The notes beneath the pieces were generated by a model, which saw only the letters and a list, made by a program, of their open reading frames with translations, had not been told where the DNA came from and did not search any database. Both the position numbers and the translations under genes were made by a program. 64,000 nucleotides of DNA, taken from the NCBI RefSeq assembly GCF_012931845.1, contig NZ_CP051884.1, forward strand, positions 806,001-870,000. The letters run 5' to 3'. Below are positions 1 through 8,201 of this stretch, one piece after another. This stretch comes from Cellulomonas taurus (GTDB lineage Bacteria; Actinomycetota; Actinomycetes; Actinomycetales; Cellulomonadaceae). Positions within the stretch are counted from its first letter, which is position 1. Each line of letters starts with the position of its first letter.

Positions 1-575
1 CGGAGCGCGAGCGCGCCGACTGGGGTTGGTTGCCGCTGCTCACCGGGTTGGCGGTGGCCCGCGGCATCGAGGAGGTGGCCGGATTGCGGGCGGGGATCAA
101 GTGGCCGAACGACGTCCTGCTGCCCGCCACGGAGTCGGTGCCGGGCTGGGGGCCGTGGCGCAAGGCGGTCGGCATCCTGACCGAGGCGGCCGGGGACGCG
201 CTGATCGTCGGGATCGGGATCAATGTCGACCAGGACACCGCCGAGCTGCCGGTGCCGCACGCCGGGTCGCTGCGCACGGCGGGCGTCGTCGGCGTGGACC
301 GCACGGCCCTGCTGATCGCGGTCGTCCAGCAGGTGATGTCCCTGGTCGCCGCGCCCCGCGACCCGGCTGCCGAGCATCAGGTGCGCGAGCGCTGCGTGAC
401 CCTGGGCCTGGAGATCGAGGCCGAGCGGCCCGGGGGTGATCGGCTCACCGGCCGCGCCACCGGGATCGCCGCCGACGGCTCCCTGCTGGTGGAGACCCCG
501 ACCGGCACCGCGTCGCTCAGCGCGGGTGACCTGCGTCACGTCCGCCCGCGCGGTGAACTAGGCTCCACCGCGTGA
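1..575 (+). CDS. birA: Biotin--[acetyl-CoA-carboxylase] ligase, C-terminal part (5' end outside window)
   Basis: Ligase that activates biotin to biotinyl-AMP and attaches it to the biotin carboxyl carrier domain of acyl-CoA carboxylases in the cytoplasm. The open frame enters from the left edge, so the N-terminus is missing. The family signature KWPNDVLL is followed by the GIGINV strand, both part of the BPL/LplA catalytic core. The last ~50 residues (LTGRATGIAADGSLLVETPTG onward) fit the small SH3-like C-terminal domain of BirA. The gene overlaps the next one by 4 nt at GTGA. Family assignment is firm; whether an N-terminal repressor domain is present cannot be seen, though actinobacterial versions usually lack it. 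Confidence 0.93.
   Translation, partial: ERERADWGWLPLLTGLAVARGIEEVAGLRAGIKWPNDVLLPATESVPGWGPWRKAVGILTEAAGDALIVGIGINVDQDTAELPVPHAGSLRTAGVVGVDRTALLIAVVQQVMSLVAAPRDPAAEHQVRERCVTLGLEIEAERPGGDRLTGRATGIAADGSLLVETPTGTASLSAGDLRHVRPRGELGSTA
559..564 (+). promoter_or_regulatory. Candidate -10 element (TAGGCT) for a leaderless transcript
   Basis: TAGGCT fits the actinobacterial TANNNT -10 consensus and ends 7 nt before the GTG of the cyclase gene, the spacing expected if transcription starts at or next to the start codon. No Shine-Dalgarno is visible. It lies inside the end of birA. Confidence 0.45.
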
Positions 576-1630
576 CCGACGCTACGACCTCCACCCAACG
601 GGCCGCTCGGCTGGATGCCGCGTTGCTCGGGGGCCAGCGCACCCTCACCCTGCGTGACCTGGCCGAGCGCTCCGGTGTCGAGCTGGACCTGGTCCGGCTG
701 TACTGGCGCACCCTGGGGCTGCCGCACCCCGACGCCGACGACGTGGCGTTCACCGACGCCGACGCCGAGGCGGTGGAGCGCACGATGGCGCTGCTGCGGG
801 ACGGCAAGGTCGATCAGCACACGATGATCTCCCTGACCCGTGCGCTGGGGCACACCGGCGACCGGCTCGCGCTGTGGCAGGTCGAGGCGCTGGTCGAGGA
901 CATGGCGACCCGGCGCGGGCTGGACGACCCGGCGGCCCGGCGCGCGGTGCTGGACGAGCTGGACGAGCTGGCCCCGGTGCTGGTGGATCAGCTGGTGCAC
1001 TCCTACCGCCGACAGCTGGCGTCGATCGCGAGCCGGTACGCGGTGGAGTTCGCCGACGGCGGGACGGGGGAGACCGATCCGACCGCGCTGCCGCTGGCCC
1101 GGGCGGTCGGCTTCGCGGACATGGTGTCCTTCACCCGGCGCACCGCCGGGCTCGGGTCCACCGACCTGTCGGACTTCGTGCAGCGCTTCGAGACGGTGGT
1201 CCGGGACGTGGTGACGGCGACCGGCGGGCGGGTGGTGAAGACCATCGGCGACGCGGTGCTGTTCGTGGCCGACGACATCCGCACCGGCGCCACGGTGGCG
1301 ACCGAACTGGCCCGGGTGCTCGGCGGTGACCTGGACGTGGAGCGGGAGCGGGCGGTCGGCGGTCTGGCCGAGGGTGCTCGCGGTGTCACGCCGGTCCGGG
1401 TGAGCGTGGTGTGGGGCCGGGTGCTCTCCCGGTTCGGTGACGTGTTCGGGCCGTCGGTGAACGTGGCGGCGCGGCTGACCGACATCGCCGAACCGTCCAC
1501 GGTGCTGACGGACCCGGCGACCGCGCGGCTGCTGGCGGGCGAGCCGGGGATGCGGCTCACCGAGCTGCCGGAGCGCGAGCTGGCGGGCATCGGCCGGATG
1601 GCACCGGTCCGGGTCGAATCGATTCGCTGA
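572..1630 (+). CDS. Class III adenylate cyclase with N-terminal regulatory domain
   Basis: Predicted to convert ATP to cAMP. The 352-residue protein has an N-terminal ~160-residue helical domain that begins like a HTH/MerR-type segment and matches the regulatory half seen in actinobacterial cyclases. The catalytic cyclase homology domain runs from about residue 173. The metal-binding aspartates are Asp183 (GFADMVSFT) and Asp227 (KTIGD). The adenine-selecting pair Lys223 and Asp290 is present, as are the transition-state residues Asn297 and Arg301 (SVNVAAR). All residues needed for a homodimeric adenylate, rather than guanylate, cyclase are therefore intact. No membrane segment is seen, so it is probably cytosolic. 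The GTG start overlaps birA by 4 nt, and a leaderless -10 lies 7 nt upstream. A CRP-like palindrome upstream of adhE in this window is a possible downstream target of cAMP signalling. Confidence 0.9.
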   Translation: MTDATTSTQRAARLDAALLGGQRTLTLRDLAERSGVELDLVRLYWRTLGLPHPDADDVAFTDADAEAVERTMALLRDGKVDQHTMISLTRALGHTGDRLALWQVEALVEDMATRRGLDDPAARRAVLDELDELAPVLVDQLVHSYRRQLASIASRYAVEFADGGTGETDPTALPLARAVGFADMVSFTRRTAGLGSTDLSDFVQRFETVVRDVVTATGGRVVKTIGDAVLFVADDIRTGATVATELARVLGGDLDVERERAVGGLAEGARGVTPVRVSVVWGRVLSRFGDVFGPSVNVAARLTDIAEPSTVLTDPATARLLAGEPGMRLTELPERELAGIGRMAPVRVESIR

Positions 1631-1651
1631 CCCCCTGGACGCCGTGGGACC

Positions 1652-2881
1652 ATGGCGGACGAGATGAACTCCCACACCCCCGTCAGTCGGAACACCGCCA
1701 AGTACGTCCTCATGCTCGGTGTGATGACCGCCCTCCCGGCGATCTCCACCGACATCTACCTGCCCTCCCTGCCGGATGTGGCCCGCGACCTGCACACCAG
1801 CGGGACGATGGCGCAGCTCACCATCACCTGCATGATGGTCGGCGGCGCGGTCGGCCAGCTGGTGGTCGGCCCGCTGTCCGACCGCTTCGGCCGCCGGCTC
1901 CCGGTGCTGGTCGGGGTGGCGCTGCACGTGCTGACCTCGGTGCTGTGCGCGATCTCCCCGGCGATCGTGCCGCTGATCGTGCTCCGGGCGGCCCAGGGCT
2001 TCTTCAACGCCTCGGCCACGGTGGTCGCGATGGCGGTGATCCGGGACCGGTTCGTCGGGCCGGACGCCTCCCGGCTGCTGTCCCGGCTGATGTTGGTGAT
2101 CGGGGTGGCGCCGCTGTTCGCCCCCTCGGTCGGCGGGCTGATCGCCGGGCAGTGGGGATGGCGGGCGGTCTTCGGCGCGCTCGCGCTCTACGGCGTGGTG
2201 CTGTGGTTCGTCGTGCTGGCCCGGCTGCCGGAGACCCTGCCGGCCGAGCGCCGGATCGGGTCGGTGGGCGGTGCCTGGCGCGGCTACCGGGTGCTGGTCC
2301 GGGACCGGCACTTCGTGGCGCTGGCCGTGATGCCCGGCCTGGGCCAGGCGGTGCTGATGAGCTACGTGGTCGGATCGCCGTTCGTGCTGCGCGAGGGCTT
2401 CGACCTGAGCGCCAACCAGTTCGCGCTGATCTTCGCGGTGAACGGGCTGGGCCTGGTCGGTGGCGCGCAGATCAACGCGGCCCTGGTGCGCAAGGTCGCG
2501 CCGATCCGGATCATCCGCGCGGCGCTGCCCGCCTGCGTCGCCCTCACGGCGGTGCTGCTCGCCCTGGTGCTGACGGACGTCGGCGGGCTGTTCGGCCTGC
2601 TGGCGGTGCTGTTCCTGCTGCTGACGGTGCTGAACTTCATCCCGCCGAACGCCTCGGCGATCGCGCTGTCCCGGCACGGTGAGCGCGCCGGGACCGCTGC
2701 CGCCTTCATCGGTGCCTGCCAGGCGGGGGTGGCCGGTCTGGTCAGCCCGCTGGTCGGTCTGCTCGGTGAGGACGCCCCGGCGATGGGCACGGTGATGTTC
2801 GGCGCGGCGGTCACCGCGCTGTTGGTGCTCGCGCTGGCGACCCCGGCGTACCGGCGGGGCGGCTGGTCGCACGCGGTCTAG
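1652..2881 (+). CDS. MFS multidrug exporter, Bcr/CflA family
   Basis: A 12-TM major facilitator protein of 409 residues, predicted to export drugs or metabolites by proton antiport. Bcr/CflA features are the STDIYLPSLP segment in the first helix and the loop 2-3 motif GPLSDRFGRRLP (motif A). The family length is about 400 residues. An ATG 12 nt downstream (MNSHTP) is an equally possible start, since neither has a strong ribosome binding site. The gene follows the cyclase by 21 nt on the same strand and faces the GNAT gene convergently. The substrate cannot be read from sequence. Confidence 0.88.
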   Translation: MADEMNSHTPVSRNTAKYVLMLGVMTALPAISTDIYLPSLPDVARDLHTSGTMAQLTITCMMVGGAVGQLVVGPLSDRFGRRLPVLVGVALHVLTSVLCAISPAIVPLIVLRAAQGFFNASATVVAMAVIRDRFVGPDASRLLSRLMLVIGVAPLFAPSVGGLIAGQWGWRAVFGALALYGVVLWFVVLARLPETLPAERRIGSVGGAWRGYRVLVRDRHFVALAVMPGLGQAVLMSYVVGSPFVLREGFDLSANQFALIFAVNGLGLVGGAQINAALVRKVAPIRIIRAALPACVALTAVLLALVLTDVGGLFGLLAVLFLLLTVLNFIPPNASAIALSRHGERAGTAAAFIGACQAGVAGLVSPLVGLLGEDAPAMGTVMFGAAVTALLVLALATPAYRRGGWSHAV

Positions 2882-2921
2882 CGCGACCGCCCGGCGTGCG
2901 CCTCGGGTCGCCTGGTGCCGG

Positions 2922-3350
2922 TCAGTCCAGCGGCAAGACGAAGTGGTGCGAGGAGATGTGCAGCCGCTCGCGCAGGTAGAACCGGTGGGCGTCGAACCGC
3001 TGGACGCCGGAGTCCAGGTCGAGGCGGGTGCAGCCGAGCGCGCGGCCACGACGGGCGAGCTCACCGAGCAGCGCCGAGCCGTAACCGCGGGACCGGGCGT
3101 CGGCGGCCGTGCTGAGGTCGTCGACGTAGAGCTTGCGCAGGGCGTGCGTGTTCGCCAGCACCCGCCACCCGGCCACCGCGCGCACCGCCCCGTCGTCGAC
3201 CGCGGCGGTGAAGCGCAACCCCTGCGGCGTGCCCTCGGCCAGCACCTGCTCCAGCTGCTCGGCGGTCAGCTCCGGCCGCAGCTCCTGCAACACCGGCAGC
3301 GCCTCGGACCACAGCGGGTGCCCGGCGGGGAGGTCGACGAAGGTGGTCAT
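2922..3350 (-). CDS. GNAT family N-acetyltransferase
   Basis: A 142-residue acetyl-CoA-dependent acyltransferase of the GNAT fold. The acetyl-CoA binding motif A is recognisable around residues 79-95 (ADARSRGYGSALLGEL), where RSRGYG replaces the usual RxxGxG/A. The substrate is unknown. Its ATG overlaps the TGA of the upstream aminotransferase gene by 4 nt, so the two are co-transcribed and probably translationally coupled. This leaves a role linked to amino acid metabolism possible but unproven. Confidence 0.85.
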   Translation of the reverse strand: MTTFVDLPAGHPLWSEALPVLQELRPELTAEQLEQVLAEGTPQGLRFTAAVDDGAVRAVAGWRVLANTHALRKLYVDDLSTAADARSRGYGSALLGELARRGRALGCTRLDLDSGVQRFDAHRFYLRERLHISSHHFVLPLD

Positions 3351-4576
3351 GGCCGCAACTCTGCCAGGCGACGCACCGCCTCGTGCAGCACCGCCTCCTG
3401 CTTGACGTAGGTGAACCGCACCGCCGACCGGAGCAGGCCGGGGGCCCGGGTGAACGCGCTGACCGGGACGCCGACCACCCCGGCGCGCTCCGGCAGCTCC
3501 CGGCTGAACACCGCGGCGTCGTCCACCCCGAGCGGGGCGGCGTCGGCGATCACGAAGTAGGTGCCCCGGGCCGGGACCACGGTGAACCCGGCATCCGCGA
3601 GTCCGGCGCTGAGCAGGTCACGGCGGGCCGCCAACGACGCGGTCAGGCCGGCGATCCAGCCGGAATCCGGATCGGTGAGCGTCTCCAGGGCGAGGGCGTG
3701 CGCGATCGCGGGCTGGAAGGGGGCGCCGGTGGTGAAGGTGAGGAACTGCTTGACGGTCCGCACGGCGTCGACCAGGGCCGCCGGTCCGGTGAGCCAGCCG
3801 ATCTTCCACCCGGTGAAGGAGAACGTCTTGCCCGCCGAGGACACGGTCAGCGTGCGCTCGGCGGCTCCGGGCAGGGTCGCGACCGGGATGTGCCGCAGTC
3901 CGTCGTAGACCAGGTGCTCGTAGACCTCGTCGGTGAGGATCAGCGCGTCGTGCCGGTGCGCGGCCGCGACCACCCGACGCAGTTCCTCGGCGGTCAGGAC
4001 GGCGCCGGTCGGATTGTGCGGGGTGTTCACCAGGATGATCCGGGTGCGGTCGGTGACCGCGGCGTCCAGCTCGTCCGGGTCCAGGCGGAACCCGTCCGCG
4101 GTCGCCCGCAACGGCACCGTGGTGTGCCGGGCACCGGCCAGCGCGATCACCGCGGCGTAGGAGTCGTAGAACGGCTCGAGGGTGAGCACCTCGTCACCCG
4201 GTCCGGCCAGCGCGAGGATGCTCGCCGCCAGCGCCTCGGTGGCACCGGTGGTGATCAGCACCTCGCGGTCCGGGTCGACATGCAGGCCGTAGTGCCGCTC
4301 CTGGTGCGAGGCGACCGCCGCGCGCAGCTCCGGGATGCCGGGGCCGGGCGGGTACTGGTTGGCCCCGGCGGCGATCGCCTCGGCGGCCACCCGCTTGACC
4401 GACTCCGGGCCGTCCACATCCGGGAAGCCCTGGCCGAGGTTGATCGCCCCGGTGCGGGCGGCGAGGGCGGACATCTCGGCGAAGATCGTGGCGCGGGGCG
4501 TGCCGTCGTCGCCGAGCAGGCCGGTGGCGTGGGCGACGTCGCGCCAGCGCCCGGAGGGCAGGTCGTGGGTGCTCAT
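3347..4576 (-). CDS. PLP-dependent class I/II aminotransferase (DapC / kynurenine aminotransferase-like)
   Basis: A fold-type I aminotransferase of 409 residues. The substrate-cofactor residues are visible: NTPHNPTG with Asn188, Asp216 and Tyr219 (LTDEVYEHLVYDG), and the Schiff-base lysine Lys250 in SSAGKTFSFTGWKIGW. The N-terminal INLGQGFPD stretch is typical of the methionine/kynurenine/N-succinyldiaminopimelate subgroup. Actinobacterial members are often called DapC (lysine and peptidoglycan precursor synthesis), but the subgroup is broad and I do not assign a substrate. A TACCCT -10-like hexamer 8 nt before the ATG suggests a leaderless transcript. The GNAT gene follows with a 4-nt overlap. 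Confidence 0.87.
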   Translation of the reverse strand: MSTHDLPSGRWRDVAHATGLLGDDGTPRATIFAEMSALAARTGAINLGQGFPDVDGPESVKRVAAEAIAAGANQYPPGPGIPELRAAVASHQERHYGLHVDPDREVLITTGATEALAASILALAGPGDEVLTLEPFYDSYAAVIALAGARHTTVPLRATADGFRLDPDELDAAVTDRTRIILVNTPHNPTGAVLTAEELRRVVAAAHRHDALILTDEVYEHLVYDGLRHIPVATLPGAAERTLTVSSAGKTFSFTGWKIGWLTGPAALVDAVRTVKQFLTFTTGAPFQPAIAHALALETLTDPDSGWIAGLTASLAARRDLLSAGLADAGFTVVPARGTYFVIADAAPLGVDDAAVFSRELPERAGVVGVPVSAFTRAPGLLRSAVRFTYVKQEAVLHEAVRRLAELRP

Positions 4577-4584
4577 CCCCGCCG

Positions 4585-4590
4585 AGGGTA
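4585..4590 (-). promoter_or_regulatory. Candidate -10 element (TACCCT) for a leaderless transcript
   Basis: Read on the minus strand, TACCCT fits TANNNT and ends 8 nt before the aminotransferase ATG, without a Shine-Dalgarno. It lies in the 19-nt gap after the small membrane protein gene. Confidence 0.35.
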
Positions 4591-4595
4591 GCCGG

Positions 4596-4715
4596 TCACA
4601 GCCCCGCGGCCGCGAGCAGTCCGATCAGCACCAGGATCAGGATCGACGACCACGCGCACACCACCCACCAGGCGGCGTGCTGCCGCTTGCGGAGGGTGGT
4701 GCGATGGGTCGCCAT
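4596..4715 (-). CDS. Small single-pass membrane protein, 39 aa
   Basis: A short gene with an ATG preceded by a GTGGGG purine run. The product starts with a basic segment (MATHRTTLRKRQHAAWW) followed by one hydrophobic helix of about 20 residues (VCAWSSILILVLIGLLAAAG) that ends the protein. This N-in, single-TM, positively charged layout is common for small actinobacterial membrane proteins of unknown function. A longer in-frame extension to 4973 exists, but it is a proline/arginine-rich shadow of the lipoprotein gene and is rejected. It precedes the aminotransferase on the same strand by 19 nt. I do not recognise a named family. Confidence 0.45.
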   Translation of the reverse strand: MATHRTTLRKRQHAAWWVVCAWSSILILVLIGLLAAAGL

Positions 4716-4770
4716 ACCCCACGGATCGGCAGGACGGTGCCGAGCGACAAGGATTCCGCGCGGGCGATTC

Positions 4771-5253
4771 TCAGTTCTGCGCCGACTGCACGTCCCCGGC
4801 GACCTGTTCCAGCTTGTCGGAGAGCGCCTGCAGGGCCTCGGCGGTCGCGCCGTCCACCGATCCGGCGGCGGCGTCCAGCGCGCTGCGAGCCTCCTCCAGG
4901 TCGGTCTGGGCCTGGGCGAGCTGGTCCTGGGCGGCGGCGGAACCATCGGCCGCGGCGGCGTCCACGGCGGCATCGGCCTCGTCCAGGGCGGTCCCGGCGC
5001 GGGTCACCGCGTCCTGGGCGGCGGCGGTGGTGCCGCTGACCCGCTCCCGGGCGTCGTTGAGGGTGGCACCGGCGTCGTCGATGGCGGCGGCCGCCCGGTC
5101 GGCGAGCTCACCGAGCTGATCCACGGTGGCACCGGCGGATTCGACGGCCGACTGGGCCTGGTCCACGGCGTCCCGGGCCTCGGCGCAGCCCACCAGGAGC
5201 AGGCCGGCCAGCGGCAGGACGGTCAGGGCGAGGGCGGCAGGGGTGCGTCGCAT
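4771..5253 (-). CDS. Predicted lipoprotein with Ala-rich helical repeats
   Basis: A 160-residue secreted lipoprotein. A short basic N-terminus and hydrophobic segment lead to a lipobox LLVGC with Cys23 as the expected lipidation site. The mature part is almost entirely alanine/aspartate/glutamine-rich heptad-like helix (for example AVDQAQSAVESAGATVDQLG), typical of an extended coiled coil. No enzymatic motif is visible. It may be a cell-envelope spacer or organiser, as in Lpp-like or apolipoprotein-like helical proteins, but that is inference. It stands alone, with the adhE terminator hairpin upstream of it. Confidence 0.75.
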   Translation of the reverse strand: MRRTPAALALTVLPLAGLLLVGCAEARDAVDQAQSAVESAGATVDQLGELADRAAAAIDDAGATLNDARERVSGTTAAAQDAVTRAGTALDEADAAVDAAAADGSAAAQDQLAQAQTDLEEARSALDAAAGSVDGATAEALQALSDKLEQVAGDVQSAQN

Positions 5254-5300
5254 GGCGTCAGTGTGACATCCCGCCCTGGGCAGGACCTGGGACGCAGCAG

Positions 5301-5332
5301 TGCCCCGTCCGCTTGCCGCAGCGGACGGGGCA
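5301..5332 (-). terminator. Hairpin terminator downstream of adhE
   Basis: A perfect 12-bp inverted repeat (TGCCCCGTCCGC / GCGGACGGGGCA) with an 8-nt loop lies 42 nt past the adhE stop codon. No strong U-tract follows, as is usual in high-GC actinobacteria. Confidence 0.7.
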
Positions 5333-5373
5333 CTGGTCGTCGGGTCACCGTGGGCGACCCGTGGTCGGACGAC

Positions 5374-8046
5374 TCACTCGGCGGCGGGGGCCACCTTGCG
5401 GGCCTTCACCTCCTCGACCGAGGTGCCGTAGTACGCGGCGGTCATGATGTCCTTCATGTCCTCGCGCATCGGCATCCGCGGGTTGGCCGGGGCGCACTGG
5501 TCCTCGTAGGCACCCATCGCCACCTCGTCCAGGCGGGACAGGAAGTCCTGCTCGTCCACGCCCTGGGCCTGGAAGGAGTTCGGGATGCCGACCTTGGCCC
5601 GCAGCGCCTCGATGGCCAGGGCGTAGGACTCGACGCCCTGCTCCGGGGTCTCGGCCGGCAGGCCCAGCATCTGGGCGATCTGCTGGAACCGCTCCGGGGC
5701 GACGTAGTGCTCGTACTTCGGCCAGCTGGTGAGCTTGGTCGGGATCTGGCCGTTGTACCGGATCACGTGCGGCAGCAGGGTCGCGTTGGTCCGGCCGTGC
5801 ACCAGGTGGAAGGTGGAGCCGATCACGTGGGCCATCGCGTGCACGATCCCGAGGAACGCGTTGCCGAAGGCCATCCCGGCGATGGTGCCGGCGTTGTGCA
5901 TCTTCTCCCGGGCCGCCTTGGTCTCCGGGTCGGCCGGGTCGCCGTTCACCGACTGGGCCAGGTTGTCGAAGATCAGCCGGATCGCCTGCAGCGCCATGCC
6001 GTCGGTGAAGTCGTTGGCGTAGACCGCGACGAATGCCTCGGTGGCGTGGGTCAGGGCGTCGAAGCCGGAGTCCGCCGCCAGCGAGCGCGGCATCTTCGAG
6101 GTGAGCACCGGGTCGATGATCGCCACGGTCGGGGTCAGGGCGTAGTCGGCCAGCGGGTACTTCTTGCCCGCCTCCGGGTCGGAGATCACCGCGAACGGGG
6201 TGACCTCGGCGCCGGTGCCCGAGGTGGTCGGGATGCAGACCAGCTTGGCCAGGTCACCGAGCACCGGGAACTTGAACGCCCGCTTGCGGACGTCGAAGAA
6301 CTTCTGCTTGAGGTCGCTGAACACGATCTCCGGGTGCTCGTACAGCAGCCACATCACCTTGGCGGCGTCCATCGGGGAGCCACCGCCGAGGGCGATGATC
6401 GTGTCCGGGCGGAAGTGCCGCATCTGGGCGGCGCCTGCCTGCACGGTCTGCACGGAGGGCTCCGGCTCGACCTGGTCGATGATCTGGACCGAGACCTTGT
6501 TGGACCGGCGGTTCAGCACGTCGAGCACCTTGTCGACGAAGCCGAGGGTGGTCATCGTGGAGTCGGTGACGATGGTGACGCGCTCGACGTCGGCCATGTC
6601 GGAGAGGTAACGGATCGCGTTCGGCTCGAAGTACGTCTTGGCCGGGACCTTGAACCACTGCAAGTTGTTGTTCCTCCGGCCCACTCGCTTGATGTTCACC
6701 AGGTTGATCGCCGACACGTTGTTCGACACCGAGTTGTGGCCGTAGGAGCCGCAGCCCAGGGTCAGCGACGGGATGAAGGCGTTGTAGATGTCGCCGATGC
6801 CGCCCAGCGACGACGGGGCGTTGCAGATCACGCGGATCGCCTTGACCCGGCGGCCGTACTCGACGGTCAGGGCCTCGTCCTGGGTGTGGATCGCGGCCGA
6901 GTGACCCAGGCCGTCGAACTCGACCATCTGCTCGGCGAGCTGGATGCCCTGCTCGGTGCTGGTGGCGCGCAGCACGGCGAGCACCGGGCACAGCTTCTCC
7001 CGGGTGAGCGGCTCGTGCGGGCCGACCCCGGTGACCTCGGCCAGGATGATCGAGGTGTCGGCCGGGACGGTGAAGCCCGCCTGCTCGGCGATCCACTGCG
7101 GGGACTTGCCGACCACGGTCGGGTTCAGCTTGGCGTCGGCGCAGTTCTTGCCCTTGGCCTCGACCCCGAAGATGAACTTCTCCAGCAGCGCCTTCTCCTT
7201 CTTGGAGACCCGGTAGGCGTGCAGCACGGCGAACTCGGCCAGTGCGGTGTCGTAGATCTCGTCGTCGATGATGACGGCCTGCTCGGAGGCGCAGATCATG
7301 CCGTTGTCGAAGGACTTGCTCAGCACCACGTCGTTGACGGCGCGCTTCAGCTTGGCCGACTTCTCGATGTAGGCCGGGACGTTGCCGGCGCCGACACCCA
7401 GGGCGGGCTTGCCGCAGGAGTACGCCGCCTTCACCATCGCGTTGCCGCCGGTGGCCAGGATGGTGGAGACCCCGGGGTGGTTCATCAGGGTGCTGGTGGC
7501 CTCCATCGACGGCGCCTCGACCCACTGGATGCAGTGCTCGGGGGCGCCGGCGGCGATCGCCGCGTCCCGGACGACCTTCGCCGCCGCCACCGACGACTGC
7601 TGCGCGTTCGGGTGGAAGGCGAAGATGATCGGGTTGCGGGTCTTCAGCGCGATCAGCGACTTGAAGATCGCGGTGGAGGTCGGGTTGGTCACCGGGGTCA
7701 TGGCGCAGATGACGCCGACCGGCTCGGCGATCTCGGTGATGCCGTTGATCTCGTCCTCGTTGATCACGCCGACGGTCTTGAGGGCGGACATCGAGTTGGT
7801 GACGTGCTCGCAGGCGAAGATGTTCTTGACGGCCTTGTCCTCGAAGACGCCGCGTCCGGTCTCCTGGACGGCGAGCTCGGCGAGGTGGCCGTGCTGGTCG
7901 AGGGCGGCGACGGCTGCCTTCTTCACCAGGCGGTCGACGTCCTCCTGAGTGAAACGTGCGTACTCCGCCAGTGCCTTGGTGGCGCCTGCGACCAGCTGGT
8001 CGATGGCAGCGGCGACGCCGGTGTCAGTGCTCGTGGTGGTGGTCAC
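5374..8046 (-). CDS. adhE: Bifunctional acetaldehyde-CoA / alcohol dehydrogenase
   Basis: Fermentative enzyme reducing acetyl-CoA to acetaldehyde and then ethanol, re-oxidising two NADH. The 890-residue protein matches the usual AdhE length. An N-terminal aldehyde dehydrogenase domain carries the catalytic Cys252 (SFDNGMICAS) and the GVGAGNVPAY loop. The C-terminal iron-dependent alcohol dehydrogenase has the nucleotide motif ALGGGSPMDAAK and the metal-ligand region GFDALTHATEAF followed by GIVHAMAHVIGSTFHLVHG. I chose the GTG at 8046 because GGGAG lies about 8 nt upstream and the protein then starts like known AdhEs. The frame stays open to 8124 but that part has no homology-like character. 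A palindrome at 8114-8129 resembles CRP/GlxR and Rex sites, consistent with control by cAMP or NADH/NAD+. It ends in a hairpin terminator. Confidence 0.96.
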   Translation of the reverse strand: MTTTTSTDTGVAAAIDQLVAGATKALAEYARFTQEDVDRLVKKAAVAALDQHGHLAELAVQETGRGVFEDKAVKNIFACEHVTNSMSALKTVGVINEDEINGITEIAEPVGVICAMTPVTNPTSTAIFKSLIALKTRNPIIFAFHPNAQQSSVAAAKVVRDAAIAAGAPEHCIQWVEAPSMEATSTLMNHPGVSTILATGGNAMVKAAYSCGKPALGVGAGNVPAYIEKSAKLKRAVNDVVLSKSFDNGMICASEQAVIIDDEIYDTALAEFAVLHAYRVSKKEKALLEKFIFGVEAKGKNCADAKLNPTVVGKSPQWIAEQAGFTVPADTSIILAEVTGVGPHEPLTREKLCPVLAVLRATSTEQGIQLAEQMVEFDGLGHSAAIHTQDEALTVEYGRRVKAIRVICNAPSSLGGIGDIYNAFIPSLTLGCGSYGHNSVSNNVSAINLVNIKRVGRRNNNLQWFKVPAKTYFEPNAIRYLSDMADVERVTIVTDSTMTTLGFVDKVLDVLNRRSNKVSVQIIDQVEPEPSVQTVQAGAAQMRHFRPDTIIALGGGSPMDAAKVMWLLYEHPEIVFSDLKQKFFDVRKRAFKFPVLGDLAKLVCIPTTSGTGAEVTPFAVISDPEAGKKYPLADYALTPTVAIIDPVLTSKMPRSLAADSGFDALTHATEAFVAVYANDFTDGMALQAIRLIFDNLAQSVNGDPADPETKAAREKMHNAGTIAGMAFGNAFLGIVHAMAHVIGSTFHLVHGRTNATLLPHVIRYNGQIPTKLTSWPKYEHYVAPERFQQIAQMLGLPAETPEQGVESYALAIEALRAKVGIPNSFQAQGVDEQDFLSRLDEVAMGAYEDQCAPANPRMPMREDMKDIMTAAYYGTSVEEVKARKVAPAAE

Positions 8047-8113
8047 GCGGGACTCCCGGGTGTATCCGATGGAATGGGGTGAGGGCGACGGTGACCTCGT
8101 GAGAACGAGACTA

Positions 8114-8129
8114 CGTGACTGCATTCACA
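8114..8129. promoter_or_regulatory. CRP/GlxR-like or Rex-like operator upstream of adhE
   Basis: The 16-mer CGTGACTGCATTCACA matches the CRP/GlxR consensus TGTGA-N6-TCACA at 9 of 10 defined positions. It also matches the Streptomyces Rex operator TGTGAACGCGTTCACA at 12 of 16. It lies 68 nt upstream of the adhE GTG. Both regulators make biological sense for a fermentation gene; the CRP-type match is the better one. Confidence 0.55.
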
Positions 8130-8201
8130 AAGTCTGGGTCACACGTCCCACGGACCTTGGGCCCGGGCGCGCTGTCCGGTTCGGGCGCTATGCGCAGACG
8201 G

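Noticed and set aside
536-3064. 842-codon open frame on the minus strand across the cyclase and exporter genes
   Set aside because: Arg/Gln/His/Pro-rich composition without domains; a high-GC antisense shadow of two genes with clear catalytic and transport motifs.
4687-8082. 1131-codon plus-strand frame opposite adhE
   Set aside because: Gly/Val/Asp/His-rich shadow with no family features, while AdhE on the other strand is complete.
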